This document shows, in pieces, positions 16,387 to 25,181 of a stretch of DNA of 39,884 bases. Location: NCBI GenBank assembly GCA_003165005.1, contig PLSB01000035.1, positions 13,608 to 53,491 of the forward strand. The letters are read 5' to 3'. Origin of the DNA: Acidobacteriaceae bacterium. GTDB taxonomy: Bacteria > Acidobacteriota > Terriglobia > Terriglobales > Acidobacteriaceae. Under the pieces are notes generated by a model, which saw nothing but the letters and a program-made list of their open reading frames with translations, was not told the DNA's origin and did no database searches. Positions within the stretch are counted from its first letter, which is position 1. Every line of letters starts with the position of its first letter. Both the position numbers and the translations under genes were made by a program.

Positions 16387-17658
16387 ATGAAAGCTTTTAT
16401 CGCCATTATGACGATTCTCGGATTGGTCGCTGCCGCGAGGGCGCAGGTCGCGCCGGAAGCGACCAGCCCGACGAGGCTCGCCATCAGCGGAACCCTTTCC
16501 TATTCAGCGCGTTACGTGCAGGTGGCCGAATTTTACAACGGGGGCACGTCGCAGTTGGCGAACGTTTCCGGTAATTTCGGTTACTCGACGACCAGCGAGC
16601 GGCATCCCACCTCGGTCTCCCTCGGCGCCGGCGATAGCTGGTCACTCTCCGGCACAGGTTACAACGGCGGGCCTTACGAGAGCCTGTCGCTTTCGCAGGG
16701 TTTTGCCGGACAGCATGCGTCTCTGCAGTTGGGCGATTTCGTGGGCTATCACAAAGGCGTGCCCTTCGATGAAACCAATCCAACCTTGGGAACAGCCGAG
16801 CCGATTCTGACGCTGGACACGACCATGGTGAATAATGGCGTCACTGGCACGTATAGTTATAAGCTCGGCGCGTTTTCGACGCTGAGCGCCGGCGGCGCCT
16901 ATAGCCAGGTCTATTACCCCGATGGGGGTGGCGTGAACACAAACTCGCTCATGGCCAACGCAGGACTGAACCGCCGCCTCAATGCTCGGAACTCGATCTT
17001 CGGCGAGTACTCGTTTTCTCAGTACGGCTACTCCGGCAGCGATGTCAGCATCGATGCCAATACGGCTGTCGCCGGCTGGCAGCGCACGTGGACCCACAAG
17101 ATCACTACAAGCGTCTCCGCCGGGCCCCAATGGGTCACTTTCAATACCAGCACCCCGGCGCCCAGCACCCCGCCGCCCAGCACCTCGCTGCCGGGATTCA
17201 CGGGATATTCGGTCAATGCATCGGTTACCGATACCTCCGCAGTGGGCGCCGCGAACCTGGCTTACAGTCACGGGGTCAATAGCGGCGGCGGCTATCTCAA
17301 CGGCGCGGAAGTGGACGCTATCACGGTGAGCTTCGGCCGAAGCTTCGGGCGCCAGGTCCGAAGTCAATTCACGATTGAACTGGCTGGCGGCTACCGCCGT
17401 ACCGACGCTCTGAGCTCGCTGGCATCCGTAAACCTGCCAGGGGGCTCGCAGGGAGACTACGATGCGAAGTACGGTACGGCGCAGGTCTCCAGGGCTCTGG
17501 GGCGTCTTTTTTCCGCCTATGCTGGCTACACGGGGACGAGCCAGTCGTCGACTTCGTCGGCTTCCGGCGGCGCTCCTCTCGCTCCCCTCAACGGCTTATT
17601 CCAGACCATCAGTTTTGGTATTGGTTTTACACCCCCGCAGATTCATCTAAGACACTGA
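16387..17658 (+). CDS. Outer-membrane beta-barrel protein of the EPS operon
   Basis: A 423-residue protein with a cleavable signal peptide (MKAFIAIMTILGLVAAARAQ) and then alternating aromatic/polar strands typical of a transmembrane beta-barrel (LAISGTLSYSARYVQVAEFY..., SIFGEYSFSQYGYSG..., FSAYAGYTGTSQSS, ending with a strand LFQTISFGIGFTPPQI). A Thr/Pro/Ser-rich loop lies near residues 255-270. Exosortase-linked EPS loci commonly carry a large uncharacterised barrel at this place between wza and wzz, and this protein probably fills that role as an outer-membrane port for the polymer. Placement 9 bp after wza and 16 bp before wzz supports a shared function. No specific family could be named with certainty. 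Confidence 0.8.
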   Translation: MKAFIAIMTILGLVAAARAQVAPEATSPTRLAISGTLSYSARYVQVAEFYNGGTSQLANVSGNFGYSTTSERHPTSVSLGAGDSWSLSGTGYNGGPYESLSLSQGFAGQHASLQLGDFVGYHKGVPFDETNPTLGTAEPILTLDTTMVNNGVTGTYSYKLGAFSTLSAGGAYSQVYYPDGGGVNTNSLMANAGLNRRLNARNSIFGEYSFSQYGYSGSDVSIDANTAVAGWQRTWTHKITTSVSAGPQWVTFNTSTPAPSTPPPSTSLPGFTGYSVNASVTDTSAVGAANLAYSHGVNSGGGYLNGAEVDAITVSFGRSFGRQVRSQFTIELAGGYRRTDALSSLASVNLPGGSQGDYDAKYGTAQVSRALGRLFSAYAGYTGTSQSSTSSASGGAPLAPLNGLFQTISFGIGFTPPQIHLRH

Positions 17659-17674
17659 GTGCAAAAGGAGGCCT

Positions 17675-19219
17675 ATGCTCGGGCATCGCGAACTTACAAT
17701 TCAGGACTATATCGGTATTCTCAAGCGGCGGCTCTGGCTGGTCCTCCTCTCGACCCTCGTGTTTCTGGGCGCTGCGGTCGCACTTACATTCTGGATTCCG
17801 CCCCAATATATGTCGCAGACGCTGGTGTTGATTGAGCAGCAGAAAGTGCCGACGGACTATGTGACCCCGGTTCTCACCGAAGATTTGAACGAACGCCTGG
17901 CCTCGCTGCGGGAGCAGATTCTGAGCCGCTCGCGCCTGGAGCCTATCATTCAGCGTTTCAACCTGTTTGCTGGCAACGGGGCCACGATGGACGACCGCGT
18001 CGCAGCCACCCAGAAGGCGATTGAAGTCAAGCCGATTAACGATGGCCCCCGCGGCATGCCGGGCTTCTACATCACGTTTAAGGCCGCCGACGCGCGGACC
18101 GCGCAGCAAGTGTGCAGCGAGATCACCTCTCTGTTTGTCAGCGAGAACCTCAATGCCCGCGAGGAATCCGCCGAGGGCACTACGGAATTCCTTAAGCAGC
18201 AACTGGCCGATGCCAAGACAAACCTGGACGAGCAGGACGCCAAACTGGCGGCTTTTGAACAAAAGAATATCGGCAGACTTCCCGCGCAGACGGTCACACT
18301 CGGCGGTATGAGCCTCGCCATGGGAACTTCGAATGAAAGCACCCTTCAGGCGCTCACTACCCAGCTTAACGCCGCTACGCAGGCGCTGGATCGCATGCAG
18401 ACCAACGAGACCTTCCTTGAGGCTTTGATTGATCAGCAGGGACATGAGCTGCAGGGCTCCGAGACCGGCGGCCCCTCGGTGGATGAGCGAGAGAAAGAAC
18501 TCAAGGGTCTCATCGCGCAAAAGCAGCAACTGGAGACGCAATATACGCCGGACTATCCCGATGTAGTCGAAGTCACGCGCAAGATCGACGACCTCAAGGC
18601 AGAGATCGCGCAGGCCGCGGCTGCTCCGGCGCCCGCCGCGGAGACGCACCCCGCTACCCGCCCGGAGTCGCCTCAGCTTCAACAACTCAAATTCCAACTC
18701 TCCTCGCAAAAACAGGCCATTGTCAGGACAAAGCAGGAACAGGCTCAGTTAGAACAGCAGATTCGAACCTACGAAGCTCGGATTGAGGCAAGCCCGCTGG
18801 TCGAGGAGGAGTACAAGCAGGTCACGCGCGATCATGACATTGCGCTGCAGTTTTATGACAGCCTGCTGAAGAAAATGGATGAATCGTCCATGGCGACGGC
18901 TCTCGAGCATCGTCAGGAAGGCGAGCAGTTCCGCGTGATGGATCCGCCGAATCTGCCCGACGCGCCCTACTATCCCAATCGCACGAAATTTGCAGGCGCA
19001 GGCCTGGCGGGCGGCCTGTTTTTGGGCCTCTTGCTGGCCGCATTGCTGGAATACCGCGATACCGCACTGCGCACCGAGCTGGATGTTTGGGCCTTCACCA
19101 AGTTGCCGACGCTCGCCGTCCTCTCTCATGTCGATGGTCTTCCCAAAAATGCCAACGATCCGGACGGCGGCAAGAGCTTTGACCGCACGGGGATTCCGGC
19201 GGAGAGTATGGGCGGGTAG
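17675..19219 (+). CDS. Wzz-type polysaccharide chain-length determinant
   Basis: A 514-residue inner-membrane protein with the Wzz domain layout: cytoplasmic start LTIQDYIGILKRRLWLVLLSTLVFLGAAVAL (membrane segment 1, about 22-42), a long periplasmic part with coiled coils (about 165-215 and 255-390, Gln/Glu/Lys-rich), and a C-terminal segment FAGAGLAGGLFLGLLLAALLEY (about 440-461). The motif PPNLPDAPYYPNR before the second segment is the usual Pro-rich signature. It lacks the kinase domain, which is encoded two genes later as in proteobacterial exosortase loci. A good AAAGGAGG Shine-Dalgarno lies 4 bases before the ATG. It sets EPS chain length and links polymerase to exporter. Confidence 0.93.
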   Translation: MLGHRELTIQDYIGILKRRLWLVLLSTLVFLGAAVALTFWIPPQYMSQTLVLIEQQKVPTDYVTPVLTEDLNERLASLREQILSRSRLEPIIQRFNLFAGNGATMDDRVAATQKAIEVKPINDGPRGMPGFYITFKAADARTAQQVCSEITSLFVSENLNAREESAEGTTEFLKQQLADAKTNLDEQDAKLAAFEQKNIGRLPAQTVTLGGMSLAMGTSNESTLQALTTQLNAATQALDRMQTNETFLEALIDQQGHELQGSETGGPSVDEREKELKGLIAQKQQLETQYTPDYPDVVEVTRKIDDLKAEIAQAAAAPAPAAETHPATRPESPQLQQLKFQLSSQKQAIVRTKQEQAQLEQQIRTYEARIEASPLVEEEYKQVTRDHDIALQFYDSLLKKMDESSMATALEHRQEGEQFRVMDPPNLPDAPYYPNRTKFAGAGLAGGLFLGLLLAALLEYRDTALRTELDVWAFTKLPTLAVLSHVDGLPKNANDPDGGKSFDRTGIPAESMGG

Positions 19220-19221
19220 TC

Positions 19222-20154
19222 ATGTACGAAAAGCACTTCGGTCTTCGCGCCTCGCCCTTCGGGACCAGCCCGGATCCGCGCTTCCTGTGCATGCTCCCGC
19301 GGATTCGCGAGACGCTGGCAGCGCTGCAATACGGCATTGCGTCGCGCAGAGGCTTTGTCGTGTTGACCGGCGAAGTGGGCACGGGCAAGACCACCCTGCT
19401 CAAAGCGGTCCTCGGTACCTTCGTCAAGGTCCGCGTTTCCTCGGCATTTGTCTTCAATCCACGCCTCGAGGTGCACGATTTTCTCGACTTCGTGCTTACC
19501 GAGTTCGACATCCCGGTGAAGCGGCGCACCAAGGCCGGCATGCTGCTGGAGTTGAATAGTTGGATGATCGAGCGCTATCGCGAGGGCGGCCTCTGCGTCA
19601 TTGCCGTCGACGAGGCGCAAAACCTTTCCTGGGATCTCATGGAAGAGATTCGCCTGCTGACCAACCTGGAAACCTCTTCCGACAAGCTCTTGCAGATCGT
19701 GCTCTCCGGCCAGCCGGAACTGGAGAGGAAATTGAACGACCCTCGCGTCCGCCAGTTGCGGCAGCGCATTGCGGTTTGGTGCAAGACGCATCCGCTCACC
19801 AGCGAACAGACGCCCATCTACATCTCCGAGCGGCTGCGCATCGCGGGCGCCACACAGCCTTTGTTCACCCCCGCGGCCATGGAGACGGTGCATGCCATCG
19901 CGAAAGGCATTCCACGCCTGATCAACCTCATCTGCGAGCACGCCATGATTTGTGCGTATGCGGAGCAGGCGCTGCCTATCTCGCCGAGGGTGATCGAAGC
20001 GGTGAGCGCGGAACTCAATCTCGGGGATACACCCTATGTGCTTGATCCCGGAACTGCGGACAAGCTCCGGGTGAATAGCCTCAGCAACGACATATCGCAA
20101 TTCATGGCCCCTTTTCGAGGGCCGCTTGATGAATCAGAGGACACTGCGCAATGA
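19222..20154 (+). CDS. ExeA-like AAA ATPase of the exosortase/EPS locus
   Basis: A 310-residue AAA+ ATPase beginning MYEKHFGLRASPFGTSPDPRFL, the hallmark of the ExeA/GspA-type family, and the variant that accompanies exosortase A EPS loci. Walker A is GEVGTGKTT (50-58), Walker B VIAVDEAQ (126-133), and a sensor region follows at IVLSGQPELERKLNDPRVRQLRQRI. It ends with a lid domain (RLINLICEHAMICAYAEQ). No membrane segment. The role in EPS export is not established; energising assembly or remodelling the envelope is plausible. It starts 2 bp after wzz and overlaps the BY-kinase gene by ATGA. Confidence 0.9.
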   Translation: MYEKHFGLRASPFGTSPDPRFLCMLPRIRETLAALQYGIASRRGFVVLTGEVGTGKTTLLKAVLGTFVKVRVSSAFVFNPRLEVHDFLDFVLTEFDIPVKRRTKAGMLLELNSWMIERYREGGLCVIAVDEAQNLSWDLMEEIRLLTNLETSSDKLLQIVLSGQPELERKLNDPRVRQLRQRIAVWCKTHPLTSEQTPIYISERLRIAGATQPLFTPAAMETVHAIAKGIPRLINLICEHAMICAYAEQALPISPRVIEAVSAELNLGDTPYVLDPGTADKLRVNSLSNDISQFMAPFRGPLDESEDTAQ

Positions 20155-21074
20155 GCTACATTTACCAAGCCCTTTTGAGAGCCGAACGTGAGCGGCAAAG
20201 CCAACCGTCCGCGCCCGGCGATCGCGAAGCCGCGCCGCCGCCCAACCCGGGAACCTTGCCTGGCCCGCCCGAGGAGTTCGACGCCGACTCCGCGCCCATC
20301 GCGCAGCACGAGTGGAGACTGTTTATTCCTTCATTCCCCACTCTGGCAAAGCACGGCCGCGGACTCGAGCAGTTTCGCAGTCTCCGCTCGCATATCTATC
20401 AGGCCCGTAACGAGACCCCGCTCAAGACCATCCTTGTCTCCAGCGGCATGCCATCGGAAGGCAAGAGTTTCGTCACCGCGAATCTGGCCATGAGCCTGGC
20501 CAGAAACAGCAACAATCGCATCTTGCTCATCGATGGCGATCTGCGGCGCCCATCTCTCCACCATTTGCTGGGCGCGCCAAACGATATCGGCCTCTCGGAC
20601 TACCTGGCGGGAAATGCGGAACTGCACGCCATCATGCAGCGCTGCTCCGACAGCCAGGCCCTGGGCGGCAACGGAATCCCCGACGTGGCCAAACTCACCT
20701 TCGTCCCCACCGGCAGTCTTCATGACAACGCCTCCGAACTCATCACCAACCAGCGCACCAAAGAGTTGATCGCCGCGGTCTCGGCATCGTTCGACTGGAT
20801 TCTCATCGACTCGCCGCCAGCCCTGGTTTTCGCGGATGCGGTCGATCTTGCCCGCGCCGCCGATGCGGTCCTTTTGGTGGTTCGCGGGTCGCAAACCACT
20901 TACGAAGTCGCGCAGCGGGCCAAATCGAGTTTTTCGAACTCGAACATCCTGGGCGTGGTGCTCAACGACATCAAGAATCCGCCGCGCCGCGAGTCGTACT
21001 ACGACTACTATTACTACGGAAAGAAAGCCCCGAAGGAAACCGCGGCGCCGGAGTCCGAACAGGAAACGCAATGA
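20151..21074 (+). CDS. Bacterial tyrosine autokinase (CpsD/CapB-type)
   Basis: A 307-residue cytoplasmic BY-kinase. It begins MSYIYQALLRAERER, followed by a Pro-rich linker (28-40). The P-loop is SSGMPSEGKSF (97-107), Walker A' is LLIDGDLRRPS (125-135) and Walker B ILIDSPPAL (217-225). The tail carries a tyrosine cluster SYYDYYYYGKK (282-292), the autophosphorylation sites. BY-kinases cycle phosphorylation with the Wzz partner to regulate polymer length and export; here the partner gene lies two positions upstream. Both ends are ATGA overlaps with neighbours, implying tightly coupled translation. Confidence 0.94.
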   Translation: MSYIYQALLRAERERQSQPSAPGDREAAPPPNPGTLPGPPEEFDADSAPIAQHEWRLFIPSFPTLAKHGRGLEQFRSLRSHIYQARNETPLKTILVSSGMPSEGKSFVTANLAMSLARNSNNRILLIDGDLRRPSLHHLLGAPNDIGLSDYLAGNAELHAIMQRCSDSQALGGNGIPDVAKLTFVPTGSLHDNASELITNQRTKELIAAVSASFDWILIDSPPALVFADAVDLARAADAVLLVVRGSQTTYEVAQRAKSSFSNSNILGVVLNDIKNPPRRESYYDYYYYGKKAPKETAAPESEQETQ

Positions 21075-22447
21075 TTCGGCTCTTTAACGTTTACTATTCG
21101 ACGCGCACGGTGATACGCGTGCTCGGCGAGGTTCCCTTGGTCGCCGGCTCATTTTTGATTGCCGCTTTTTGGTTGTCCGGGCCCGACCCATCGATTCCCC
21201 TGCTCTACGAAGATGGCCTGCTGAAGATTGCCGCCCTCACGGTCTTCACGCTCCTGTTGACCTATTATTTCGATCTCTATGAACCGCGGCACATCTCCGG
21301 CGGCTGGGAGATCTATTTCCGCATCCTTTTGGTTTTGAGCGCGCTCTCCTTTGTTTTAGCCGCGCTTCTCTTTTGGGACCCCGATTTTGCCTTTGGGCAC
21401 AATGTTTTCGTGGTCGGCGTGGCGATTCTTGCGGTAACGTTGTTGATCTGGCGATCGGTCTACGAATGGTTGTGCAATCTTCCGGCTTTTCGGGAAAGGG
21501 TGTATGTCCTGGGCCGCGGCGCACGCGCGGACAGCCTGATCGAGATGCTGCGCGAGCGGCGCGACGCAGGCATGGAGGTGATGGCGCGAGAGAGCTTCGC
21601 CACTTTTCCAGAGGGATCTCGTGGGGGCTACGCCGCGGAACTCGATGCCCTGAGCGCACTCCACACACGCGTCGATCGCGTGATCGTGGCCATTGAAGAG
21701 CGGCGCGGGTCCATGCCTCTGCATGAGCTTCTTGACTTGCGGTACAAGGGCTTCTCGATCGATGACGCGAACGCGCTTGTCGAACGGCTCGAAGGCAAGC
21801 TGCCGCTCGAGGGACTGATTCCGAGCAGCCTCATTTTTACCGACGGCTTCAAGATTGGCTCCGGCAAGCTGCTGATCCGGCGGCTGGTATCCTTTGGCGT
21901 GTCGTTGACCGGGCTGCTGCTCTGCCTGCCTTTTATCCCGTTCATTATGCTGGCGGTGCGGCTTTCGTCCCCGGGGCCCATCTTTTTCCGGCAAACCCGT
22001 GTCGGACGCCATGGCCGTCCCTTCTCGCTGATCAAATTCCGGACCATGAGGGACGACGCCGAGGCCGATGGCGCCATCTGGGCCACCGCCAACGACTCCC
22101 GGGTTACTCCGCTCGGTCGATTTCTGCGCAAGTCCCGGCTCGATGAGATTCCTCAGCTGTGGAACGTGCTGAAAGGGGAGATGAGTTTTGTCGGCCCGCG
22201 GCCGGAGCGCCCCGAGTTCGTGGGGTGGTTAGCCAAGGAGATTCCCTTCTATGAGCTTCGCCACATGGTTCGTCCGGGAATCACGGGCTGGGCTCAGGTG
22301 CGGTATCATTACGGCGCGAGCCTGGAAGAGGCAAAGCGCAAGCTCGAGTACGACTTGTACTACGTGAAGCACCTGTCGCTCGGCCTTGACCTGCTGATCA
22401 TGTTCGAGACGATCAAAATCATCATGCTGGGAAGAGGCGCACGATGA
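21071..22447 (+). CDS. Undecaprenyl-phosphate sugar-1-phosphate transferase (initiating enzyme)
   Basis: A 458-residue polyprenyl-phosphate glycosylphosphotransferase of the type found in exosortase loci. Four membrane segments lie in residues 15-135, followed by a CoA-binding-like domain (VYVLGRGARADSLIE), one more membrane segment (about 272-295) and the catalytic bacterial sugar transferase domain. The catalytic part shows SSPGPIFFRQTRVGR, KFRTM, the essential Asp-Glu in SRLDEIPQLWNVLKGEMSFVGPRPERPEF, and RPGITGWAQV. It transfers the first sugar phosphate to undecaprenyl phosphate and so starts each EPS repeat unit. The sugar is unknown. ATGA overlaps on both sides. Confidence 0.94.
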   Translation: MIRLFNVYYSTRTVIRVLGEVPLVAGSFLIAAFWLSGPDPSIPLLYEDGLLKIAALTVFTLLLTYYFDLYEPRHISGGWEIYFRILLVLSALSFVLAALLFWDPDFAFGHNVFVVGVAILAVTLLIWRSVYEWLCNLPAFRERVYVLGRGARADSLIEMLRERRDAGMEVMARESFATFPEGSRGGYAAELDALSALHTRVDRVIVAIEERRGSMPLHELLDLRYKGFSIDDANALVERLEGKLPLEGLIPSSLIFTDGFKIGSGKLLIRRLVSFGVSLTGLLLCLPFIPFIMLAVRLSSPGPIFFRQTRVGRHGRPFSLIKFRTMRDDAEADGAIWATANDSRVTPLGRFLRKSRLDEIPQLWNVLKGEMSFVGPRPERPEFVGWLAKEIPFYELRHMVRPGITGWAQVRYHYGASLEEAKRKLEYDLYYVKHLSLGLDLLIMFETIKIIMLGRGAR

Positions 22448-23655
22448 GAGCCGCGCTGTGGATATCCCTGGGCATCGTGTTTTATGCCTATATCGGGTAT
22501 CCCCTGGTCATGTGGGCATTTGCGCGATGGCTGAAGCGGCGGTCCGACGTCGCCGAGATCAGCCCCAGCGTGAGCATTGTGCTCGCGGTGCGCAACGGGA
22601 TGGCGTTTCTCCCGTCGAAAATGACCCACCTGTTCAACCTGGATTATCCCAACATCCAGGAGATCATCGTGGTTTCAGACGGCTCCACCGATGGCAGCGC
22701 GGAATTCCTTGCCGGTCTCTCCGATCCGCGGCTGAAGTCGGTTCCCCTCAAGGACCATTGCGGCAAGGCCGTCGCGCTCAATGCCGGCATGAAGGAAGCC
22801 ACCGCGGAAGTGCTCCTGTTTGTCGATATCCGGCCCAGGATTGCGCCGGGGGCAATTCAGAGCCTGGTGAGCCGCTTCGCGGATCCCAAGGTCGGCTGCG
22901 TTGCCGGCGAACTGGTTCTGGTTCAGGACCGGCAGAATCCTGTCGCGGGCGCGGTTGGAGGGCTCTATTGGCGCTACGAGCAATGGATTCGGAAATGTGA
23001 AGCCAGCTACGACTCGCCGGTCGGTGTTTATGGCGGATTCTACGCCATTCGCCGCGCCCTCGCCGTCCCGCAACCGGAGGGAATCATTCTGGACGATATG
23101 TTTCAACCCCTCTCGATCATTCGCCAGGGCTACCGCTCGGTTCTGGAGCCCCGGGCTTATGTCTACGACGAATGGCCGCAGAAGACAGGCGCCGAGTTTC
23201 ATCGCAAGGTGCGCACGCTGGCAGGCAACTTCCAGCTCATGCAGCTTGCGCCATGGGTGCTCTCCCCGCAGAATCGCGTCTTCTTCCAGCTGGTTTCGCA
23301 CAAGATTCTGCGTCTCTTCGTTCCCTATCTATTCATCTCCGCGCTTCTCGCCTCCCTGCTGCTTGCCGGAGGTTCGCATTTCTATGCAGTCCTCGCGGGT
23401 ATTCAGTTGCTTGTGCTTTCGCTCGCGCTCGTCAGCCTGCGCTTCAGAATTCCCGTAATCGGTCGCATTGGAGCGCCCATTGGCGCGCTGCTGATGCTGA
23501 ATACGGCCGCGGTCGTCGGGCTCTATAAGTTTCTTGTCACCCGGGGCCCGCTTTGGCGGATCTGGGATGCGCATCGTTCCCAGGATAATGACAAGACCTC
23601 CGATACGCTTCAGCCGGATTCTTCCGGCCCCCTTCCCGGTACACGAGGACACTGA
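22444..23655 (+). CDS. Membrane glycosyltransferase family 2 protein
   Basis: A 403-residue GT-A enzyme. One N-terminal membrane segment (5-25) precedes the catalytic domain with SIVLAVRNGMAF, VVSDGSTDGSAEF, FVDIRPRI in place of the usual DxD, GVYGGFYAIRR and the base motif GIILDDMF. Two or three membrane segments follow (about 295-370). The QxxRW motif of processive synthases appears only as RKVRTLAGN, as in many non-synthase GT2 enzymes of EPS clusters. It probably adds the second or a later sugar to the lipid-linked primer made by the preceding gene, with which it overlaps by ATGA. The C-terminal 30 residues are Ser/Gly/Pro-rich and probably disordered. Confidence 0.9.
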   Translation: MRAALWISLGIVFYAYIGYPLVMWAFARWLKRRSDVAEISPSVSIVLAVRNGMAFLPSKMTHLFNLDYPNIQEIIVVSDGSTDGSAEFLAGLSDPRLKSVPLKDHCGKAVALNAGMKEATAEVLLFVDIRPRIAPGAIQSLVSRFADPKVGCVAGELVLVQDRQNPVAGAVGGLYWRYEQWIRKCEASYDSPVGVYGGFYAIRRALAVPQPEGIILDDMFQPLSIIRQGYRSVLEPRAYVYDEWPQKTGAEFHRKVRTLAGNFQLMQLAPWVLSPQNRVFFQLVSHKILRLFVPYLFISALLASLLLAGGSHFYAVLAGIQLLVLSLALVSLRFRIPVIGRIGAPIGALLMLNTAAVVGLYKFLVTRGPLWRIWDAHRSQDNDKTSDTLQPDSSGPLPGTRGH

Positions 23656-23703
23656 AGGGGCTCCCGGAGTATTCTGATTCCATCTGAGCAGGAGGATAAT
23701 CCA

Positions 23704-24732
23704 TTGGCCACGAGAAACCGGAAGAGAATTCTCTATATTGCAATTCTTGGAATCCTTGCGTCGTTTGCCGTCCTTACCGTGCAGCGCTGCATCGTCCGGG
23801 CCGCAAGAGTGCAACACGCGTCCGCACCTGCGCCCTACTTCCCTGCAGGTTCCGACTGGACCCAGGACATCAGCCATGCCCCTCTCGATCCTCAATCATC
23901 GGCGATCATCAATTGGCTTGCCAACGCAGGCGGATGGGGCAACCGCAACAGGATGCACATTGATTTCGCAATGCGGGTTCTGACGGCGGATGCCTCTACC
24001 CCGAAAGTGCGGTTTCACAAGGGCTCAACCTGGTACTCTCCCGACTCCGACGAAGTATCCTCCATTCCCCTTCCCAAGGGTGGGGGTCTTGAAGGTCAGG
24101 ACGGGTATCGGTGCAATGGAGGCGATTGTCACCTGATTGTGGTGGATCGCGCCGAAGGCAAGCTTTACGAAGCGTTTGCCGCAGACTACGCCGATGGGGC
24201 CATGAGCGCGGCTTTCCTTGCTGTTTGGGACCTCAACCGCGTTTATCCGCCTTCCGGGCGCGGCAACCAGTGCACCAGCGCCGATGCTGCCGGACTGCCG
24301 ATTGCCCCACTGCTTTTCAATGCCGACGAATTGGCGGCCGGCAGCATCAACCACGCGATTCGCTTTGTTCTTCCCAATGACAGGATACGTGCGCAAGTCT
24401 TTGTGCACCCTGCAACCCATGCCGGCGCCCCCAAAGGGCCCGATCTGGCCCCGCCAATGGGCGTCCTTTTCCGCTTGAAGGCATCTTACGACATGTCTCA
24501 GCTCACGCCGGCCGCCCGGGTCGTAGCTCGCGCGATGCAGAGATACGGTATGTATCTGTCCGACGGCGGGCAAATCGCGCTCACAGCGCAGAACGATCTG
24601 GATACAAACACCAAGTACGCCGATCTTGGCTTTAATTCTCACTCCATGTATCCGCTGCAAGTGTCGGACTTTGAGGTTGTGCAAGTGCCTACTCCGATTT
24701 CGTTGACTTACGATTGCGTGCGGAACAAATGA
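23704..24732 (+). CDS. Secreted protein of an uncharacterised family
   Basis: A 342-residue protein with an N-terminal membrane anchor or signal (RILYIAILGILASFAVLTV). It starts at TTG 23704 behind a strong AGGAGG 8 bases upstream, which makes this unusual start credible. The rest is a soluble exported domain with recognisable motifs: HIDFAMRVL, a two-Cys loop YRCNGGDCHLIVVD, LPIAPLLFNADELAAGSINHAIRF, PPMGVLFRLKAS and VVARAMQRYGMYLSDGG. I recall similar motifs in hypothetical secreted proteins of actinobacteria and other soil bacteria, but no activity is known to me. It follows the GT2 gene by 48 bp and probably ends the plus-strand EPS operon. A polymer-active or surface role is only inferred. 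Confidence 0.78.
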   Translation: MATRNRKRILYIAILGILASFAVLTVQRCIVRAARVQHASAPAPYFPAGSDWTQDISHAPLDPQSSAIINWLANAGGWGNRNRMHIDFAMRVLTADASTPKVRFHKGSTWYSPDSDEVSSIPLPKGGGLEGQDGYRCNGGDCHLIVVDRAEGKLYEAFAADYADGAMSAAFLAVWDLNRVYPPSGRGNQCTSADAAGLPIAPLLFNADELAAGSINHAIRFVLPNDRIRAQVFVHPATHAGAPKGPDLAPPMGVLFRLKASYDMSQLTPAARVVARAMQRYGMYLSDGGQIALTAQNDLDTNTKYADLGFNSHSMYPLQVSDFEVVQVPTPISLTYDCVRNK

Positions 24733-25181
24733 AAGACCCGGCATAGCCGTTCCCTTAGCGGGAATTGCGCCCTGAGTGTGAGTTTCGATTATTATGAGTG
24801 AGCATCACGGGCTGGAAACTTCTGTTAGCTTTGCGAGAAACTTAGCGAAAACAACAGGCCGCAGCGCGCTATCTGGATTGGCGATCGCCTTGCCAGTGCT
24901 CTGCAATCAGTAACTCGCAGGAAAGTTAATCACGGGCTCTCGATGGCGCAAATCCTCGTTATTGGTCTCAGCAAAGGCCGTGTCGCGCGTGACCGGGCTT
25001 CTGGCCCTGGAACGAATGCACAAAAATCGCAAGTGGAGGCAATGGGTATGTATTGACGCTGTCAGTGAAGTAAAATGATGGTTTCGGGCTGCCCGGGCCC
25101 TTATGAGACGGCTTCCATTCGATCAACTGAAAGGATAACCCAGATCAACTACTGAGATCGCTTTAATGTAAAACGGAGACT
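24733..25181. other. 449-bp gene-free stretch after the EPS operon
   Basis: No open frame with coding character. It is relatively A/T-rich. A sigma-54-like match TTGGCGATCGCCTTGCC lies at 24878-24894, listed separately, and a short hairpin TTCCC-N5-GGGAA lies near 24750 without a U tract. I see no RNA gene. Confidence 0.6.
24878..24894 (+). promoter_or_regulatory. Possible sigma-54 promoter
   Basis: TTGGCGATCGCCTTGCC has TTGGC and TTGC boxes with the required 10 bases between GG and GC. The match is fair, but the next start codon is about 290 bases downstream and no GGAAA-N4-TTTCC palindrome accompanies it, so it may be fortuitous. Confidence 0.35.

Noticed and set aside
19126-20100. A 324-codon minus-strand frame
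   Set aside because: Antisense to the ExeA-like ATPase, which has intact Walker motifs.
25053-25076. TTGACG ... TAAAAT as a sigma-70 promoter before 25182
   Set aside because: The spacer is 12 bases, well short of the usual 16-18.
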